A DNA stretch of 64,000 bases from Alnus glutinosa (GCF_958979055.1 NC_084886.1:2747001-2811000), one strand, 5' to 3'; shown: positions 11,529-24,961, numbered from the stretch's first letter. Numbers and translations are program-made. Notes: a model not told the origin generated them from the sequence alone.

Positions 11529-12187
11529 GATCTCTGGTTCAACTTCATGTGCAACTTGAATGAATTTCTTTTACCCTCATTGCTTCAAATCTCATCATGT
11601 AGTTTAGGTCAGGTGATTTGGATGAAATTTCTGTGGGCCTAGTACTCAATTTCAAACTCTTCTATTATATTTGGCTTACTAAAGCTGGAAATCAATCAAC
11701 CTGAGAGTCCTGATCTTGTGGACATGCCTTAACTTATTAAAAATTATATACTTTAGGTTGTATTTTGGAGATGAAATAGTCAGTTCTTTTTCTTTGTTTT
11801 CTCAGCTTTAGACCACTCCATTATTATCATGGAATTAATTGAATCAAATAGCTTGCTCCAATTTGGTGATTGCCAGCCCTATTATGAGCCCAATAGTCAA
11901 CTTCAAGAAACTAACAGCACAGGCAATCAGCTCCAGTAACAGATCTAAAAGCTTCTTCAACCAAATAACATTAACCTTTTTTATTTATTCAATCACATAG
12001 TTTAGTTTGGGCTCCTAGAATATGGCGACCTCGGGACCTTCTATTTGATTGTATCCAAAGGCCCAAATGAATTGGGATTTCGCAAGGTCATTTCGGGGCG
12101 AAGGGATTATGAACATGATGAGTTTCTAGATAATGATTTGAAATTATTCCTTAGTACAATAAAATCCTGGACAGGCCAAGATCGAGC
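11529..12187. other. Convergent 3' region between PBB and GH5
   Basis: The PBB stop (+) and the GH5 stop (-) face each other about 660 bases apart. The stretch is AT-rich with no coding signal. It should hold both 3' UTRs and poly-A sites; none is certain by eye. Confidence 0.5.
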
Positions 12188-15100
12188 TTATCTTAAGAAC
12201 ACTGCAGAACTTGGACTTCTTGTACTGTCAACAAGCTTGAACCACTGGCTTCCTGGGTCGCACATGTTATCTCTGCTCAAACATTTGCAAGTATTTGTGA
12301 CAACAATATTGTTGGAGTCGACATCCAGGCAGACAGAATCTTTCCCAACCTTGGATGAGAGATGCATCTTAGAATCTGATATGGCTTCCCACTTTGAATT
12401 AGGGTCGGTGCAAGTTATACTTAGTCTTGCTGGCTTTCCCAATCCTTCTGCTTGTAAGCAGAAATAAGTTCCCTTTACTATTAAAGTTTTTTGGGGTGTG
12501 TATTTCCAGAAATCAGAACTGGTGCAGGGACCCAATGTTAGTGGGTCAAGCCAAGATTTTCTTAGGACACAGAGACCCGTGGATGGATGGAAAATCACTT
12601 TGTGTAGATTAGTTTCTAATAGGCCTGGTCCTGCAAGTCACAGCCATGAGGATTTGAATTTGAAGAATAAAACAGATGATGGAAAATAGAATACCATTAT
12701 ACCTTGAAAAGGAGATTGGAGAGCAGAGATCCTCTGCAAGAAGCTTGCATTTCTGGTCTCACACCAATTCTGATCAAGCACCCCATAGAACTCGTTTAAC
12801 CCAACTATGCCCTCTCTCAAATAATAACTCCCAGCAAGTGTCCAAATGGCCCAATCGAGGTCAAGCTCGGCTACCAAAGCCAGAAAGCAATTCATATACC
12901 TGTTGTCATTCACATTGTTACCTCTCAGGTCCATCCCAAACTCACTCACGATCAATGGCCAACCCTGCTCCAACAAGAATCCTGACAGTCTCATCATGTT
13001 GTTTACCACTCTCCCACACACTTGATTCGGGTTGCCGGACTCCCATGACTTTTTGTCTGAAAACTCGTACCAGTGCATCTCGTATACTAATTTTTCAGTG
13101 AAAGTGAGATTCATTGGTTGATTACGGATGAATGACAGGCCTTTGTCGTAGCCCAGGCCGGATAGAATGACAAGAACATCTGGGTTTGCTGAATGCACTA
13201 CTTCTGCTCCTCCCTGCATGTACCTAGTTCATTTAACTCACCAAATTGAAATTAGAATCAACCACATACTTACCAATACCTATTTGTACTGCATTAAGAT
13301 CCTATGTTATTAGGATGGTCGCTACTCAAATTTTTGTAAAATTCACACATCCTAAGAAAGAGAGATTACGAGATCCACCTACTCTGAGCAAGCAGATCCT
13401 ATATCTTCGGCTGCCCGAGACAAGAAATTAGGACAACCTAAAAGAGAGATTGCAGGACCACCTACCTACCCCTGACAAGTGGATCCTGCATTGCCCATAA
13501 TAGGTGAGTCACGTAGCCCCTCTCTTAGGAAAGCCTAATTTCTCACACAAAAAAAAAAAAATAAAAAAAAAAAAAAAAAAATCGAACAACCTTCTAATAA
13601 CAAGAGATTCTCAATGGTACAATGTAGCTATAAACTATTGAAGTGAATGTAGATTGAATAATGCTATTTCACCCCCATTTGATCACATCGGCTGATATAT
13701 GTACCTATACCAATCCTTCACGTTCTGTCTAGGGCCTCGGAGCTCATTCCTCAAGCTCATGCCAACCACATTGGGCACGCCATTAAACAAGGCGGCCATC
13801 CGAGCCAGTCCCTGAATCCAGAGGTCTGGGTTGAAATACAGGTCGCCAAAGAACCCATTCCCATCCGAGCCGCTGCAACACCAACCTGGCTTGCTTATGT
13901 GATTGTCCAATATCACCATCACCTTGTTAGCCCCCAGGCTAGAGACCACTGCCTGAGATTTAAAATTTTGTCAATATAAAAATATATAAACAAAAAGAGA
14001 AAGATAACTGTCTACGAAAGTTCAAGATATTAATCTAATTGTATTTCGAAATTTGAGGCGTGAAGCGAATGCAGATGAGATTAGAAAATAATATCTGCCC
14101 AGAAAATAAAAATAAAAAAAAAAAGAGAGAGAAAAAGAAAAAAAGAGAGAAAGTGTTTGGAATATAATATCGTTGAAGTGCCCACCACCACGGCCCACAG
14201 CCCTAATTAATAATTATCATAGTGATTATCAATTTATCGTCAATAACTTAGTGTATTAATTTTTCGTAAAAATTGGATTCCGATAATTTTTTCTAATTTA
14301 ACCTATTAAATTGATAGTCTTTAAAATATATTATTTTTCAACTGTTAGTGAGAATTGCATATTTTAAGAACAAGTGTATTATATTTTGTTAGTCCTATTA
14401 AAAATACATGTAAAATCACATGATTTAAAGATATAATTCAAAAAATTCCTACAACTTTGTCCGTAGCCCAAATCATTTATTCACGCTTAAAGAAAATCAA
14501 ATAAAAAATACGGATTAAGATCCTCTACAATTTTAAAGAAATTTTTTAGATTTTCAAATTATGTCAATTTAGTTCATTTTTTATGTCGAACAATGTAAAA
14601 AATGTTACATATTAAAAATATGACATGTTACTAAGGCAACAACCATAAAAAAAACTCATCCCAAAATGCTTTTTATTCACTTTTGAAGAGACAGTTTTTT
14701 GCTCAAAGCCTTTCTATGACATAAATTATAAGAACCTGATAAAAATATATTCAATTTTTATTGTTAACATGTCACATTTTCAATAGCTAACATTTTTTAT
14801 GCCGTTCGATGTATGAAATGACATAAATTAATATAATTCAAGAATCTACAATTTTAAAGAAACCGTAAAAAGTCCTGATAAAAAAAATAGAGGGATATCA
14901 ATATCATACTAAAGGGGCAAATAAATATTAAAGACAGCACATGTAAAAAAAATAAAAATTAAAAACAGCAGAAATGCAACGTGGCTGTATTTTGTTGGTC
15001 ACACTGTACTAAAAAGTCGTCTACGCCTGAGCTGAGTCAATTCTTTAGATCAAACCAAACCCGTGAAGAACACAACAAAATTCCCATGTTTATCCGTGAT

Positions 15101-15632
15101 TCCGTGAGACCTCTAAAAAAAGTAAAAAACATCACAACCAAAAGATCATAAATTCTTTTTTTTCTTTGTATATTTTATGGGGAAATAAATAAAGAAATTT
15201 GGGAAATTAGAAGAACAGGTATTTCAGAGTTACCTGGTATGCTTGTATGAGGGAAAGATCAATGATGGAGGGGTTATTGGCCTGGAAACCGGCGATGGCT
15301 TCCGACAGCCCAAGACTCTGGAACGACTGTCGTACAGTGAGAGAAGCCAGCGAGTCGTTGGTGACCAAGTAAAGAGGCCAAGTGAGCCTAACGCAATTGA
15401 AACCCATGGACAGAATCCTCTTGGAGATGGTGTCCACGGGCTGCTTGCTGAGACCCTCAACCACCGCGACTTCGAGATTTGTCACCCAATTCACGCACGC
15501 CAGCTTCACCCGTTGCCCGGCTTCGTCCACAATCCACCGTGAACTGGTGTGTAGTGGTAAAGCCGCGACGGCCGGGAAGATGATCGGAAGAGATAGAATA
15601 GAGAGGAAGTAGAAGAAGCATAATCTCCCCAT
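12188..15632 (-). CDS. Secreted GH5 glycosyl hydrolase with C-terminal beta-trefoil lectin domain (tandem copy 1)
   Basis: Plant 'cellulase family 5' protein, expected to act on wall or glycan beta-linkages outside the cell; the substrate is not readable here. Four exons on the minus strand: 15632-15234, 13952-13705, 13223-12703 and 12630-12188, giving about 536 aa. The start at 15632 opens a signal peptide (MGRLCFFYFLSILSLP and onward); an upstream in-frame M lacks that feature. The TIM-barrel shows NWV, FNCVRLTWP, LDNHIS, SLRNELRGP (probable acid/base Glu, about residue 203) and VSEFGMDLRG (probable nucleophile Glu, about 310). The last exon is a ricin-B-type beta-trefoil with QW-like motifs (SKWEAIS, SQWFKL); such lectin modules bind sugar and are not toxins by themselves. 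Intron 1 is long (about 1.3 kb). All catalytic motifs are kept, so it is probably active. Confidence 0.92.
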
Positions 15633-15697
15633 ATTGAGACTATTGAGTTTGCTTTTGACTCTGGAGGTGTTGGGAAAGGAAGAGAACGGAATACTCC

Positions 15698-15707
15698 TAC
15701 TTATAGG
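15698..15707 (-). promoter_or_regulatory. Probable TATA box of GH5 copy 1
   Basis: On the minus strand the sequence reads CCTATAAGTAG, about 65-75 bases upstream of the ATG at 15632. This is a plausible core promoter for a short 5' UTR. Confidence 0.45.
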
Positions 15708-18108
15708 ATGAGCATATCTAAGCACTTAGAAAATAAAATAATAAATAATAAATAATAAATAAATAAAAAGGTTTTCTAATTATCTTTTTCCCAACATCTT
15801 TGTCCCGACACCAATTACCTGCACATTGTAGAACAAATTGTAAAGTTTTCCTAAACTATCTAGCTAGTACTTAATTACACTTAACCCCTTTATTAGGATT
15901 TTTTATTAAATTGATCAAAGAAAAACTAATCATGTGCAATACACGTTCCAAAATGACAATAATATCTTTACATTAAGATACAAAAAGCAAAAATAAAAAC
16001 ATTGGAGAAAATCGATGGCATAATAGAAACGAATCCTCCGCATTTCATTTGAAATGAAGAGGAGCCATTCAGTTCATTTAAGATGAATAAATAGTCATTT
16101 TATTTTTTTAATCATTTTACCCCTCTTAAATACACTAACTGGATCATCTCTATTTCATTTGAAATTGAGAAGATCGGACAAGGATCCTTTCCAATTCAAA
16201 TGAATTAGAGACCAGATGATCCAGTTAGTTTTGTTTGAAGGGCAAAATTGTTCTTTCACATTTTTATGGACAATTTTGCTTCTCAAATAACACTAACTGG
16301 ATCCCCTCCAGTTCATCCAAATGCAAGACGATCCTTCTCATAGCAAATTGTATTTTTATACATATGATAATAGCATAATAAACATGTTATGTACGTACGT
16401 ATGTATATCACGTATGGGTTACGTGATGCGTTTGCCGTCCAAGTTAACAAAAAATCTTAACGGCAGGGGCTAAGTAAAAGGCTTTGGTGGTTTGAAGAGC
16501 CAGTTGCAACTTTTAAAATTTAGAAAGATGTTGTAATCTAGGTGTGATTTTGAATGAAATATGTGTAATTTTTCCTAAATTTAATCAATGAATGGTAGTA
16601 AACCTTGTCTCACGCATGGTAGATTTCTAAATAGCAAAATTGTGAAGCAGGAAAATTCATTTTCAATCCCTAGAGCACACCAGAACACAAGGCACAATGT
16701 ATTCCTTCCGCAAAGAAAACACAAAGAACCATTAGTACTAGCACGTAACCATGCATCAGCCATGATGCTATTCTGCCACGTTAATTGTTAACTTTGTCTC
16801 GATCGAGCGTGAAAATGACCCATTATCGTTGCAAACACGCCAAGTTATGTGGTCGGCCAAGTAACCAGTGGGGTGAAGAAACTGCACTAGTTTGGCATTA
16901 TTAACACCCTGATCTTTCTTTAGGAGTAAGAGATAATTGTCCTAAAAACTTTTCAGCTTTCTCAGACTTGCAATGCAATGCACATGCTATTGCTTTTGCA
17001 GGTTGTATATGCTTGTCTTCTATTTCTGTTCTGGATAGACATGCTTTTGAAATTTGTTACAAATTCAATATGAAATTAGTGAGTTGAAATTAAGGAGTTT
17101 AACTTATTTAATTAAATTGATCAAGTTACGGTTGATTTATATAATTTTATACACATGCCTCGACACGACCCAGACCCGACACGCGATATTTAAGATTGAC
17201 AATTTTTTATACGACTTATGAAGCAGACACAAAATTAGCAGGTTAGAGTTGAAAGGAATTTGACCCATTTAATTAAATGTGTTTATTAGGGTTGACATAT
17301 ATAGTTTAATATCTAAGCTTCAATACGATCTAAGCTCAACACGCAAACATAAATTGTCACCCTTAACCTTGGACATAATTTTTCTTGAATCCGATTTATA
17401 AAATTGACTTGTATCTTTTAACATGTGAGAAGTGTCTTTTTTTTTTTTTAATAGTATATTAAAAACATATGTTTTTTTAATAAAAATTATTCTTAATAAA
17501 ATATATGTTTTTTAATATTATTTTTTTAAAAAAAAAAAAACATGTAATTGCCCCATGCTCAAAATCCTTATATTTTCCTTTCATTTTATTTGTCTTTTTA
17601 TAGGTCCAGACCGTCCAGCATATTCCAATCTTGACACTACTTCCCTCTTTCTCTTTAATTTCCCTCTTCATTTTAACTGCTCTACTTTTCCTGGGGCTTT
17701 AAAATATGACCTTCTAAACCTTGGCACAACAGCATATAAGCCCACGTCAAGGAATTGAAGGCACGCAGGTGATGGGCGTGATGGATAACAACTTGAAGAA
17801 GGCCTATACTCGGGCCAAAGCTCCAGCAGGCCCATGAGGACCAAGCCCAGCTCCTGCCCGGTGCCCAACCCAAAAAGAATCCACGTGGAAGATACAAGGC
17901 ACGAATAGAGGCCACGAAAGACATCATCTCTCAGATGATGCTTAATAAATAAAATATTTAACTGAAAATATAAGATAAATTGCTAAACTCCAAACTCATT
18001 ACTATCTGATAATCGGCTCTCATAAATTAAATTATCTATTTAATATTTTAAAATTTTCCTTAAATTCCTAACAAAGCTCGTTCAAGATAAGCTATTCTTG
18101 AAGGATTT
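15708..18108. other. Intergenic region between the two GH5 genes
   Basis: No gene is supported. About 16030-16340 looks like a MITE relic: repeated and inverted copies of 'cactaactggatc' and 'gatccagttag' occur with loosely inverted ends. Bases 17750-17930 are GC-rich with short ORFs, but their protein is unrecognised and they may be LTR debris. The rest is AT-rich. Confidence 0.5.
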
Positions 18109-20794
18109 TTAGGAATTGAGATTTCTTGTGCTTTTGATAAGCTTGAACCACTGACTCTCTGGATCACACGTTGTATCTTTGCTCAAGCATTTGCAAATAT
18201 TCGTCACAATGATGCGGTCGGAGTCAACATCTAGGCAAAAACTAGTAGCATTGCCAACTTCCGACGAGAGATGCATCTTAGAATCTGAGATGGTTTCCCA
18301 TTGTGAACCAGAGCCGGTGCAATCATCACTGCCAAGTTTTGCTGGCTTCCCCAATCCATCTACTTGCAAGCAGAAATTTGTTCCCTTCAGTGATAAATTT
18401 TTATTGGCTGTGTAACTCCAGGCTTCAGAGCTGTTGCAGGGACCCAATTTCAATAGTTCAGGCATTGATTCTTTTAGGACACAAAGACCCGTTAACGGAT
18501 GGAAAATTATTTGGTGTTCATTGCTTTCTGATAGCCCTGGCCCTACAAGTCACAAAAGCCCAATTATGAAATGTGTCACTCTAATTTACTATATTCCCCA
18601 TATGACATAATTAGGTGAAAAGGGAAAAAAAATGTTTGGGATTCTACCACTTTTATTATAATGTTCATACAAATTAATGTGACAATTGAATAATTGGTGA
18701 AATAATTAAAAGTGTTTGGTTGATGAGTTAGCCGCTAATGAATTAAATTGTTATGTCAGATTTTTTGCATAATCATTTCACTAATTATGAATTACCACGT
18801 GATCAATTTGTAAAGAAATTTATAATAAAAAATGAAGTACACCTAGCAACACTAAAAAAAGACCCATGCTTAAAAGAAAACATTTGAAATTGAGTAATGC
18901 TTATTACAATATTGATGAATTAGTCCCAACCAACCTTTACAATTTCTTTTGGTAAGTAATGCTACAAAAACACATTTTTATTTACAATACTGATGAAGCA
19001 GTCACAACCAATCTTTAAATCAGTCTTTATTAAAATAAACAAAGGTTAGTTGTGACTCAATATTATGTGATAAATATATGGTATATATCAATTTTTTTTT
19101 TTTTTTGTTTTTTTTAAATGACTAGTCCAAAGATTAATTAATACTACCCCATCAACGTTATAAAATAATTATAAGATGAAAATATGAATGTTTTTGCATT
19201 ATTCAATGTGATATAGCTGCGAGGATTTGAGTTTCTTCTAGAAAACATGGAAAATAGAAAACCATTAATTACCTTGAAAAGGAGATTGGAGGGCAGATAT
19301 CCTCTGCAGAAAGTTTGAATTTCGGGGGTCAGTCCAATTCCAGGTAAGTAGCCCATAGTATTCATTGAATCCAATGACTCCTTGTTTAACATAATAACTC
19401 CCCCCGAGAGTCCACAACGCCCAATCAAAGTCAAGGTTAGCTGCCAAAGACAAGAAGCAATTCATGTACCGGTTGAGAAGTGTGTTGTTGCCTCTTAAGT
19501 CCATCCCAAACTCACTGAAGAACAATGGCCACCCCTGCTCCACCAAAAATCCTGCCGACCTCATGATTATGTCTAAAACTATCCCACACGCTTCGTTCGC
19601 GTTGCCATTTCTCCACGTTTTGTCATCTGTGAATCCGTACCTGTGCGCCTCAAATACCAGCTTCCCTGTGAATGTGAGGCTAAGCGGCTGATTTCGGAGG
19701 AATGACAGATCTGTGTCGTAGCTCAGGCCTGAGAGAATCACAAGAACATCTGGGTTCGCCGAGTGCACTGCTTCTGCTCCTTTCTGCATGTACCTTGTCA
19801 TTTCATGTACAAAAGCGAAATTAATTAACCCCACAAAAAAAAAAAAAAAAAAAAAAAAAAACAAGCAAAGATTTACAAAAAAACGGAGCATCGATCCATG
19901 TATCTATCTATCTACCTGTACCAATCGTTCACGTTCTGTCTGGGGCCTCGGAGCTCATTCCTTAAGCTCATGCCGACGAAATTGGAGACACCTTTAAACA
20001 TGGTGGCCATTTGAGTTAGTCCGTCGATCCAAACGTCCGGGTTGAAATACTTGTCACCAAAGAAACCATTGCCGTCAGTTTCGCTGCAACACCAACCGGG
20101 CTCGCTGATGTGATTGTCCAGTATGACCATCAAATTGTTGGCCCCAAGGTTAGCTACTACTGCCTGAGAACAGGGATAAAACTATAAATTAACGGTCAAA
20201 CTGTGTTAAAAAAAATTTGAAGTGTCAAAGTAAGAAAAAAAACAAAGTGGAGGCCAGGGAGCCATGGCCCAGGCATCTAGGTCCTCACTGCCTGTGAATA
20301 TTATATCCCTTGCTTACGAAATCTGGAAAAATGCATGCAAATGTCCTTGGCTGTGTGTTTGGAAGAAAGCATAGGGATGTTACCTGGAAAGCCTTTATGA
20401 GGGAAAGATCAACGATGGAAGGGTTGTTATCCTGGATGCTAGAAATGTATTGAGACAGACCCAGACTCTGAAAGGACTGTCTTACAGTAAGAGAAGCTAG
20501 TGAGCGATTAGTGGCCAATGAAAGTGGCCATGTGAGCCTAACGCAATTGAATCCCATGGACACGATCCTCTTGGAGATTGCATCCATTGGCTGCTTGCTA
20601 AGACCCTCAGCCACCACGGGCGCCAAATGTGACACCCAATTCACGCACGACAGCTTCACACGTTGCCCATCTTCGTTGACAATCCACCGTGAATTGGTGT
20701 TTAGTGAGACAGCCATTACAGGCTTGGTCTGGGAGAAGATGATCATCAGAAAAGACACAAGAGGGAGGAAGGAGAAGAAAAAGAGCTGCCCCAT
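18109..20794 (-). CDS. Secreted GH5 glycosyl hydrolase with beta-trefoil lectin domain (tandem copy 2)
   Basis: Tandem paralogue of the gene at 12188-15632 on the same strand. Exons: 20794-20384, 20163-19916, 19793-19273 and 18542-18109, giving about 537 aa. Exons 2 and 3 are exactly the same length as in copy 1 (248 and 521 nt), with the same intron phases. A hydrophobic signal peptide starts at MGQLFFFSFLPLVSF. Catalytic motifs are kept: LDNHIS, SLRNELRGP and FSEFGMDLRG. Copy 1 has EMHWYEF where copy 2 has EAHRYGF, a change close to the active-site region of GH5 barrels that could shift substrate use. The trefoil exon keeps SQWETIS and SQWFKL. Intron 1 is only about 220 bases. No frame damage was seen. 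Confidence 0.92.
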
Positions 20795-21834
20795 ATTTTC
20801 CTTTGGTTTTAAGTATGCACTAGATCGGAGAAAGAGAACTCTAAGCGCTAGCTGCTACTTAGATAGGAATTGGGTTAATTTTCCGATTTCAATGCAGTTG
20901 TGAATTAGGTCAGCTATATGAATATTATTTTACTCATTGCATCCACCATCTTAACATGCAACTACAAATTAATACTCCTCTACCTTTTTTTTTATCTTCC
21001 TTTGTCGCGCTGTCCAGGTTTCACACCAATTTATTTAACGTGAAACACAAGGACAAAATGCGAAATTCGCGCAAGGATTCTGTCTACATGCAGGCAGACT
21101 CAAGTTAACAAAAGAGAACTAGGGTTGGAATTTACCATTGAAGATTCTAGGAGATCAGGTGAGATGTTTCTGATAATTGGTCACTTTTGTGTGCTGGAGT
21201 GTTTGTACAGTTTGTTCATCAATACAAATTATTCATTCATCTAAAAACAAAGAAAAACACACACACGTCGTATCAAGGGTAGGGGGAAACAGTGCACCTC
21301 CATTTTAAGGAATAAAAGGAAACATTTTATCCCTTTTTGTCGATCTCGCTGAAAAAACTTTCAACTTCCTAACACTACCCAGTCTACCCGTCTTCGATCG
21401 ATCGTATACATTTTCAAAAACAGAATTTTTTTTGTTCACACCCATCTCAATATTCTCTTCTTAATTGATTGCATAACCATGAAGTTGCCTCCCCTGGATC
21501 AAACTTCCATAGTCATTATATTACATCTGATCAAACACCCCTGCAACACAGTAATTCAATCTGGACCGCTAAATCTTTTACAGGAGATATGTTCGGTTTT
21601 TTTTAACACCATGCATGTAAGCCGGATTCGTTGTGTATGTAGGTCAACTAGTTAAGAGAAAACAGAGGAGATAACAAAATTAAAGTAGGACAGATAAAAA
21701 TAAAAATTAGGAGACGTATGATTAGTGGAAAGTATAATTACAAGTGGTATGTGTAATATTCCTTTTTTGTTGTGGCCTTTATATCATATTTACGGTGTTT
21801 GCTATGTTTATTATTTTTTAATAAACATATACAG
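20795..21834. other. Intergenic region upstream of GH5 copy 2
   Basis: Likely holds the promoter of the minus-strand GH5 gene; no convincing TATA box was placed. No coding signal, RNA gene or clear repeat was seen apart from a short CA run near 21257. Confidence 0.4.
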
Positions 21835-21930
21835 TATTATGATTATTTCTATTAATTTAGATTACCGTAAATATGGAATCGGTATTATGGTTATTTCTAT
21901 TAATTTAGATTATCGTAAATATGGAATCGG
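21835..21930 (+). repeat. 48-bp tandem duplication
   Basis: Two head-to-tail copies (21835-21882 and 21883-21930) of a 48-base unit beginning 'tattatg' and ending 'ggaatcgg', with about two mismatches. Confidence 0.95.
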
Positions 21931-22025
21931 TTAATTGATTTTAAAAATCAATTAACAATATTATATTGTTTCCTTGATGGAAGGAAACAATACGGTGTTT
22001 ACCATTTGAGGGTCCCTAACCTAGC

Positions 22026-22151
22026 CTATAAATAGAGTGCCTGTGTACACCATCAATACAGCCATCAAGCAATAGGCATAGGTTAGAAGACACCTCATAA
22101 TTTTGTTCTTAGAAGTTTTGGGGGAGTGCTTGAGCAACAATGGCTGAAGGT
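22026..22151 (+). promoter_or_regulatory. Orphan promoter-like stub
   Basis: A strong TATA motif (CTATAAATAG, 22026-22035) is followed by a leader-like stretch and ATGGCTGAAG directly before a donor-like 'gtatgtc' (from about 22140). No downstream exon was recognised. It may be the first exon of a lost gene or the edge of an LTR. Confidence 0.25.
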
Positions 22152-22451
22152 ATGTCTAAAACTGTTCTATTTAATTTTCCGTTGCGCATGTTAGGTTAAA
22201 GAAATAATTAAATGTTAAAGAAATAATTGTTATTTAATTATTTCTAACAGTATGGGCAATTATCAAACAAAAATTTAGGTTGTATTTGTTAAAAATCTTA
22301 TTTTTCTTTTCAAAAACAAAAAATATTATCAAATAACTCAAACACAAAATAGTCCAAAAAAATGCAAAAACAATATTTAACTTTCCATTACATTGTAATA
22401 CTTTTACGGATCAAAAGCAAAAGCTAAAAATATCCTTTGAATAATACATTA

Positions 22452-22690
22452 AGGGTCTATTTTCGATTTGCAGTTTTAAAACTTGTTATTTTTAAAAACG
22501 TAATTAAGTATTTAATAAAATCATGATTAAGCCTTTAAAATTGTAATTTATCCTTTTAAATTATGCATTTTAAAAAATATATCTCCTTACTTACGATTGG
22601 AAAACACAATTTTTTTTTTATATTTTTAAGTCACAACTTTTTTAAAAAAATGCAATCTCAAACAATACATACCACATGTCAAACGGACTC
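22452..22690. mobile_element. Degenerate Tourist-like MITE candidate
   Basis: Begins 'agggtctattttcgattt' after TTA and ends 'aaacggactc' before TTA. The interior resembles the MITEs at 39688-40002 and 53486-53967 (runs such as 'gcctttaaaattgtaa'). The ends are worn. Confidence 0.4.
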
Positions 22691-23361
22691 TTATATATCT
22701 CAATGAGTAATTCTATTTAGTAAACCCTATAAATTTGTCATATAGCCGGAATAACTTAGTAGTGAAAATTAATCTTTCGTTATTTTTTTTACAAATATTA
22801 ATTTAATAACTAATTTGTACTTTCAGGTTGAGCCATTATTTAATAAATAGCATTACTCTAATTTTTTTAATATACACGATCCTCAACAGGGTTGAGTAAA
22901 AGAATAAAAAAGAAGTTGTACTCTCTCTGTTTGGCAACAGTTAGTTATACAGAAATGTATTTTTGTAAGCTAATATATGATTACAAAAATACTCTTCCAT
23001 ATAACTAATCGGCTCGTCTCCAATTTTCCTGTTTGCCGCTAAGTTGGTTGAATAGGGAGCGACAAGACGGGGGAGGCGGGTTGGGGTGGTCCGTTTGGAA
23101 GTATACCAAACAAGTCTTAAAGAATCTTGAGTTGTTTGTTTAAAAAGAGGTATCGCTCTCTACTTCCCGCTCAGCACGGGGCGGCGCCTTGGACGGACAT
23201 GCAGGACTGGTGTAAATCAAGTCAAGTCGGGGGGCCCAATTTTGTTTCTTGCTTCTCCAAGCGGACAGCGCTAATGACTCAACCGACAAAAAAGTCCTCC
23301 TTCTCAACCGGCTTTTAAGTTCTATAAATAAGACAATTTTTAAAGAAAAATCTTTCCTCCA
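22691..23361. other. Non-coding stretch left of unit B
   Basis: No supported gene. AT-rich to 23000, then a GC-richer patch (23030-23300) with short ORFs of no recognised family and a TATA-like 'ctataaataag' near 23322. It may be the continuation of the duplication beyond the window edge of unit A; that cannot be tested here. Confidence 0.35.
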
Positions 23362-23536
23362 AATATGTTATGTCAGCTATTTTTTTTTATTTTTTTTTAT
23401 CATTTTTTTAAAATGTCTCTTTTCACTTCGTTTTTCTCTCCTCATTTTTAGGAGCGGTCGCTTAAAATTAATAAAAAATTAATATTCACTTAAAATAAAA
23501 AAAAAAAAAAAAATATTTAGAGAATTTTGTATAAAA

Positions 23537-23738
23537 TGGCTCAAGTGGTAAGGGCTTTGATCTTTGTGGTAGTTCTATTAGGTCTAAGATTCGAATCCCT
23601 ATAAGTGCAAATTTTTTTGGGGCCAGTCAGAGTATTACCCGATCCGTAAGGAGAGGGCGTTTTACATAGGTCCGAAGTTTACCTGACAATAATAGGTACA
23701 CGAAATGATCCTATCTTGAACAAGTTCCTTGACTAAAC
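23537..23738 (+). repeat. tRNA-like SINE candidate (copy B)
   Basis: Same unit as 183-385: A-box-like TGGCTCAAGTGGT at 23537 and B-box-like GATTCGAATCC at 23588-23598. It shares flanks with copy A, so the two were duplicated together rather than inserted separately. Confidence 0.5.
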
Positions 23739-24717
23739 AAAAAAATTAGCAGTTTAAAATAACAAAAGTAGATGTTTTAAGTAAAATTTGGTTAAAGTTT
23801 ATAGAAGATATTAGAAATGCTCTAAAAGGACAGTTTCAACCCTTTCATTTTTTTTTTTTGGCCGCCTCTCTTGTTTTGTAGTGCCGCGAGGGAGAGAGAA
23901 TTATGAGAAATTTAACGCCAGTTTGGGTGTTCATTTTTTTTTTAATGGTTGTGTATTATTTTTAAAATTTTTAATATCGAAAATAAAAATAAAAATTTGG
24001 GAGTTTGTTTTGATGGTTTAGATAATATAAAATAAATTTGAGGATATATGTTTAGGAAGGTGATTTAAATTGAATATAATTGTCAAAAAAGTAAAACTAG
24101 AATCGAAAATAAAATAATAATAAAAATAAAATACTTCAAAAACCTAAAATTGAAAAAGTAAAATTAAATTAAATTGAGTTAAAAAATAAAAATACAATGG
24201 GTGGTTTCCGAACAACCCCCGTCTAATTCAGGATTGGCTGATCTAGCACCTGAAGCCACCCTCAGCCGTTATTTGGGGTGGCTCTACTACCCCTAAAAAA
24301 TGCTTTGCCACCCCCATACACAGGGTAGTTCGATCATCACTCCTAAACGCTTGGGGGTGGGTCCGGCCACTCCTATGTTTGGATATTTTATTAGAATGTC
24401 ACGTGGCTTTTTGTATGTGAAAAGCATGTGTTTTTTTTAATTGTTATGACAAAGTTTAAAGAAATTTTATTAAAAATGAATTTATTCTTCTAACTTTGTC
24501 CTTTAAATAAAAAAAAATTAAAAATGTAAAAAAAGACACATAACATTTTTAGAGATTGGGTTGAAGAAAGTTCTTCCAACGCATTTAAAAATAAATATAA
24601 ATAAATAAATAAATTAAAAAAAAAAAAATCTTTGTCCAATTGCAAATGGGTGCAACTACAAACACTAGTCGGTAATCTAACACAATCCAAACGTTTTGGT
24701 TCAACCAATAAAGAAAA
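23739..24717. other. AT-rich non-coding stretch of unit B
   Basis: Counterpart of 386-1363, with the same 'ccacccc' patch at about 24200-24370. No gene seen. Confidence 0.5.
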
Positions 24718-24961
24718 TGGTTAAATACGTTTTTAGTACCTGAGTTTTAAAAAATTTATTTTTTGGTACCTGAGTTTCAATTTACATCACAGATAGTACC
24801 TCGATTTTGGAAAAAGACCAAATTAGTACCTCAGTTAAGTTTTCCGTCCAAAAACTAACGGCTTGCTAGGTATCAACACCTTAACACGTGTTTTAGTATA
24901 AAAAAATAAAAAATCTTTAAAAAATAATTTTAAAAAATATTAAAAACTTTGATTTTTTTTT

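Noticed and set aside
12188-12630. Ricin-B-like domain as a possible toxin
   Set aside because: Only the sugar-binding beta-trefoil is present, fused to a GH5 enzyme; there is no ribosome-inactivating chain.
12045-13101. Plus-strand ORFs over GH5 copy 1
   Set aside because: Antisense shadows of GH5 exons 3 and 4, which have clear protein homology on the minus strand.
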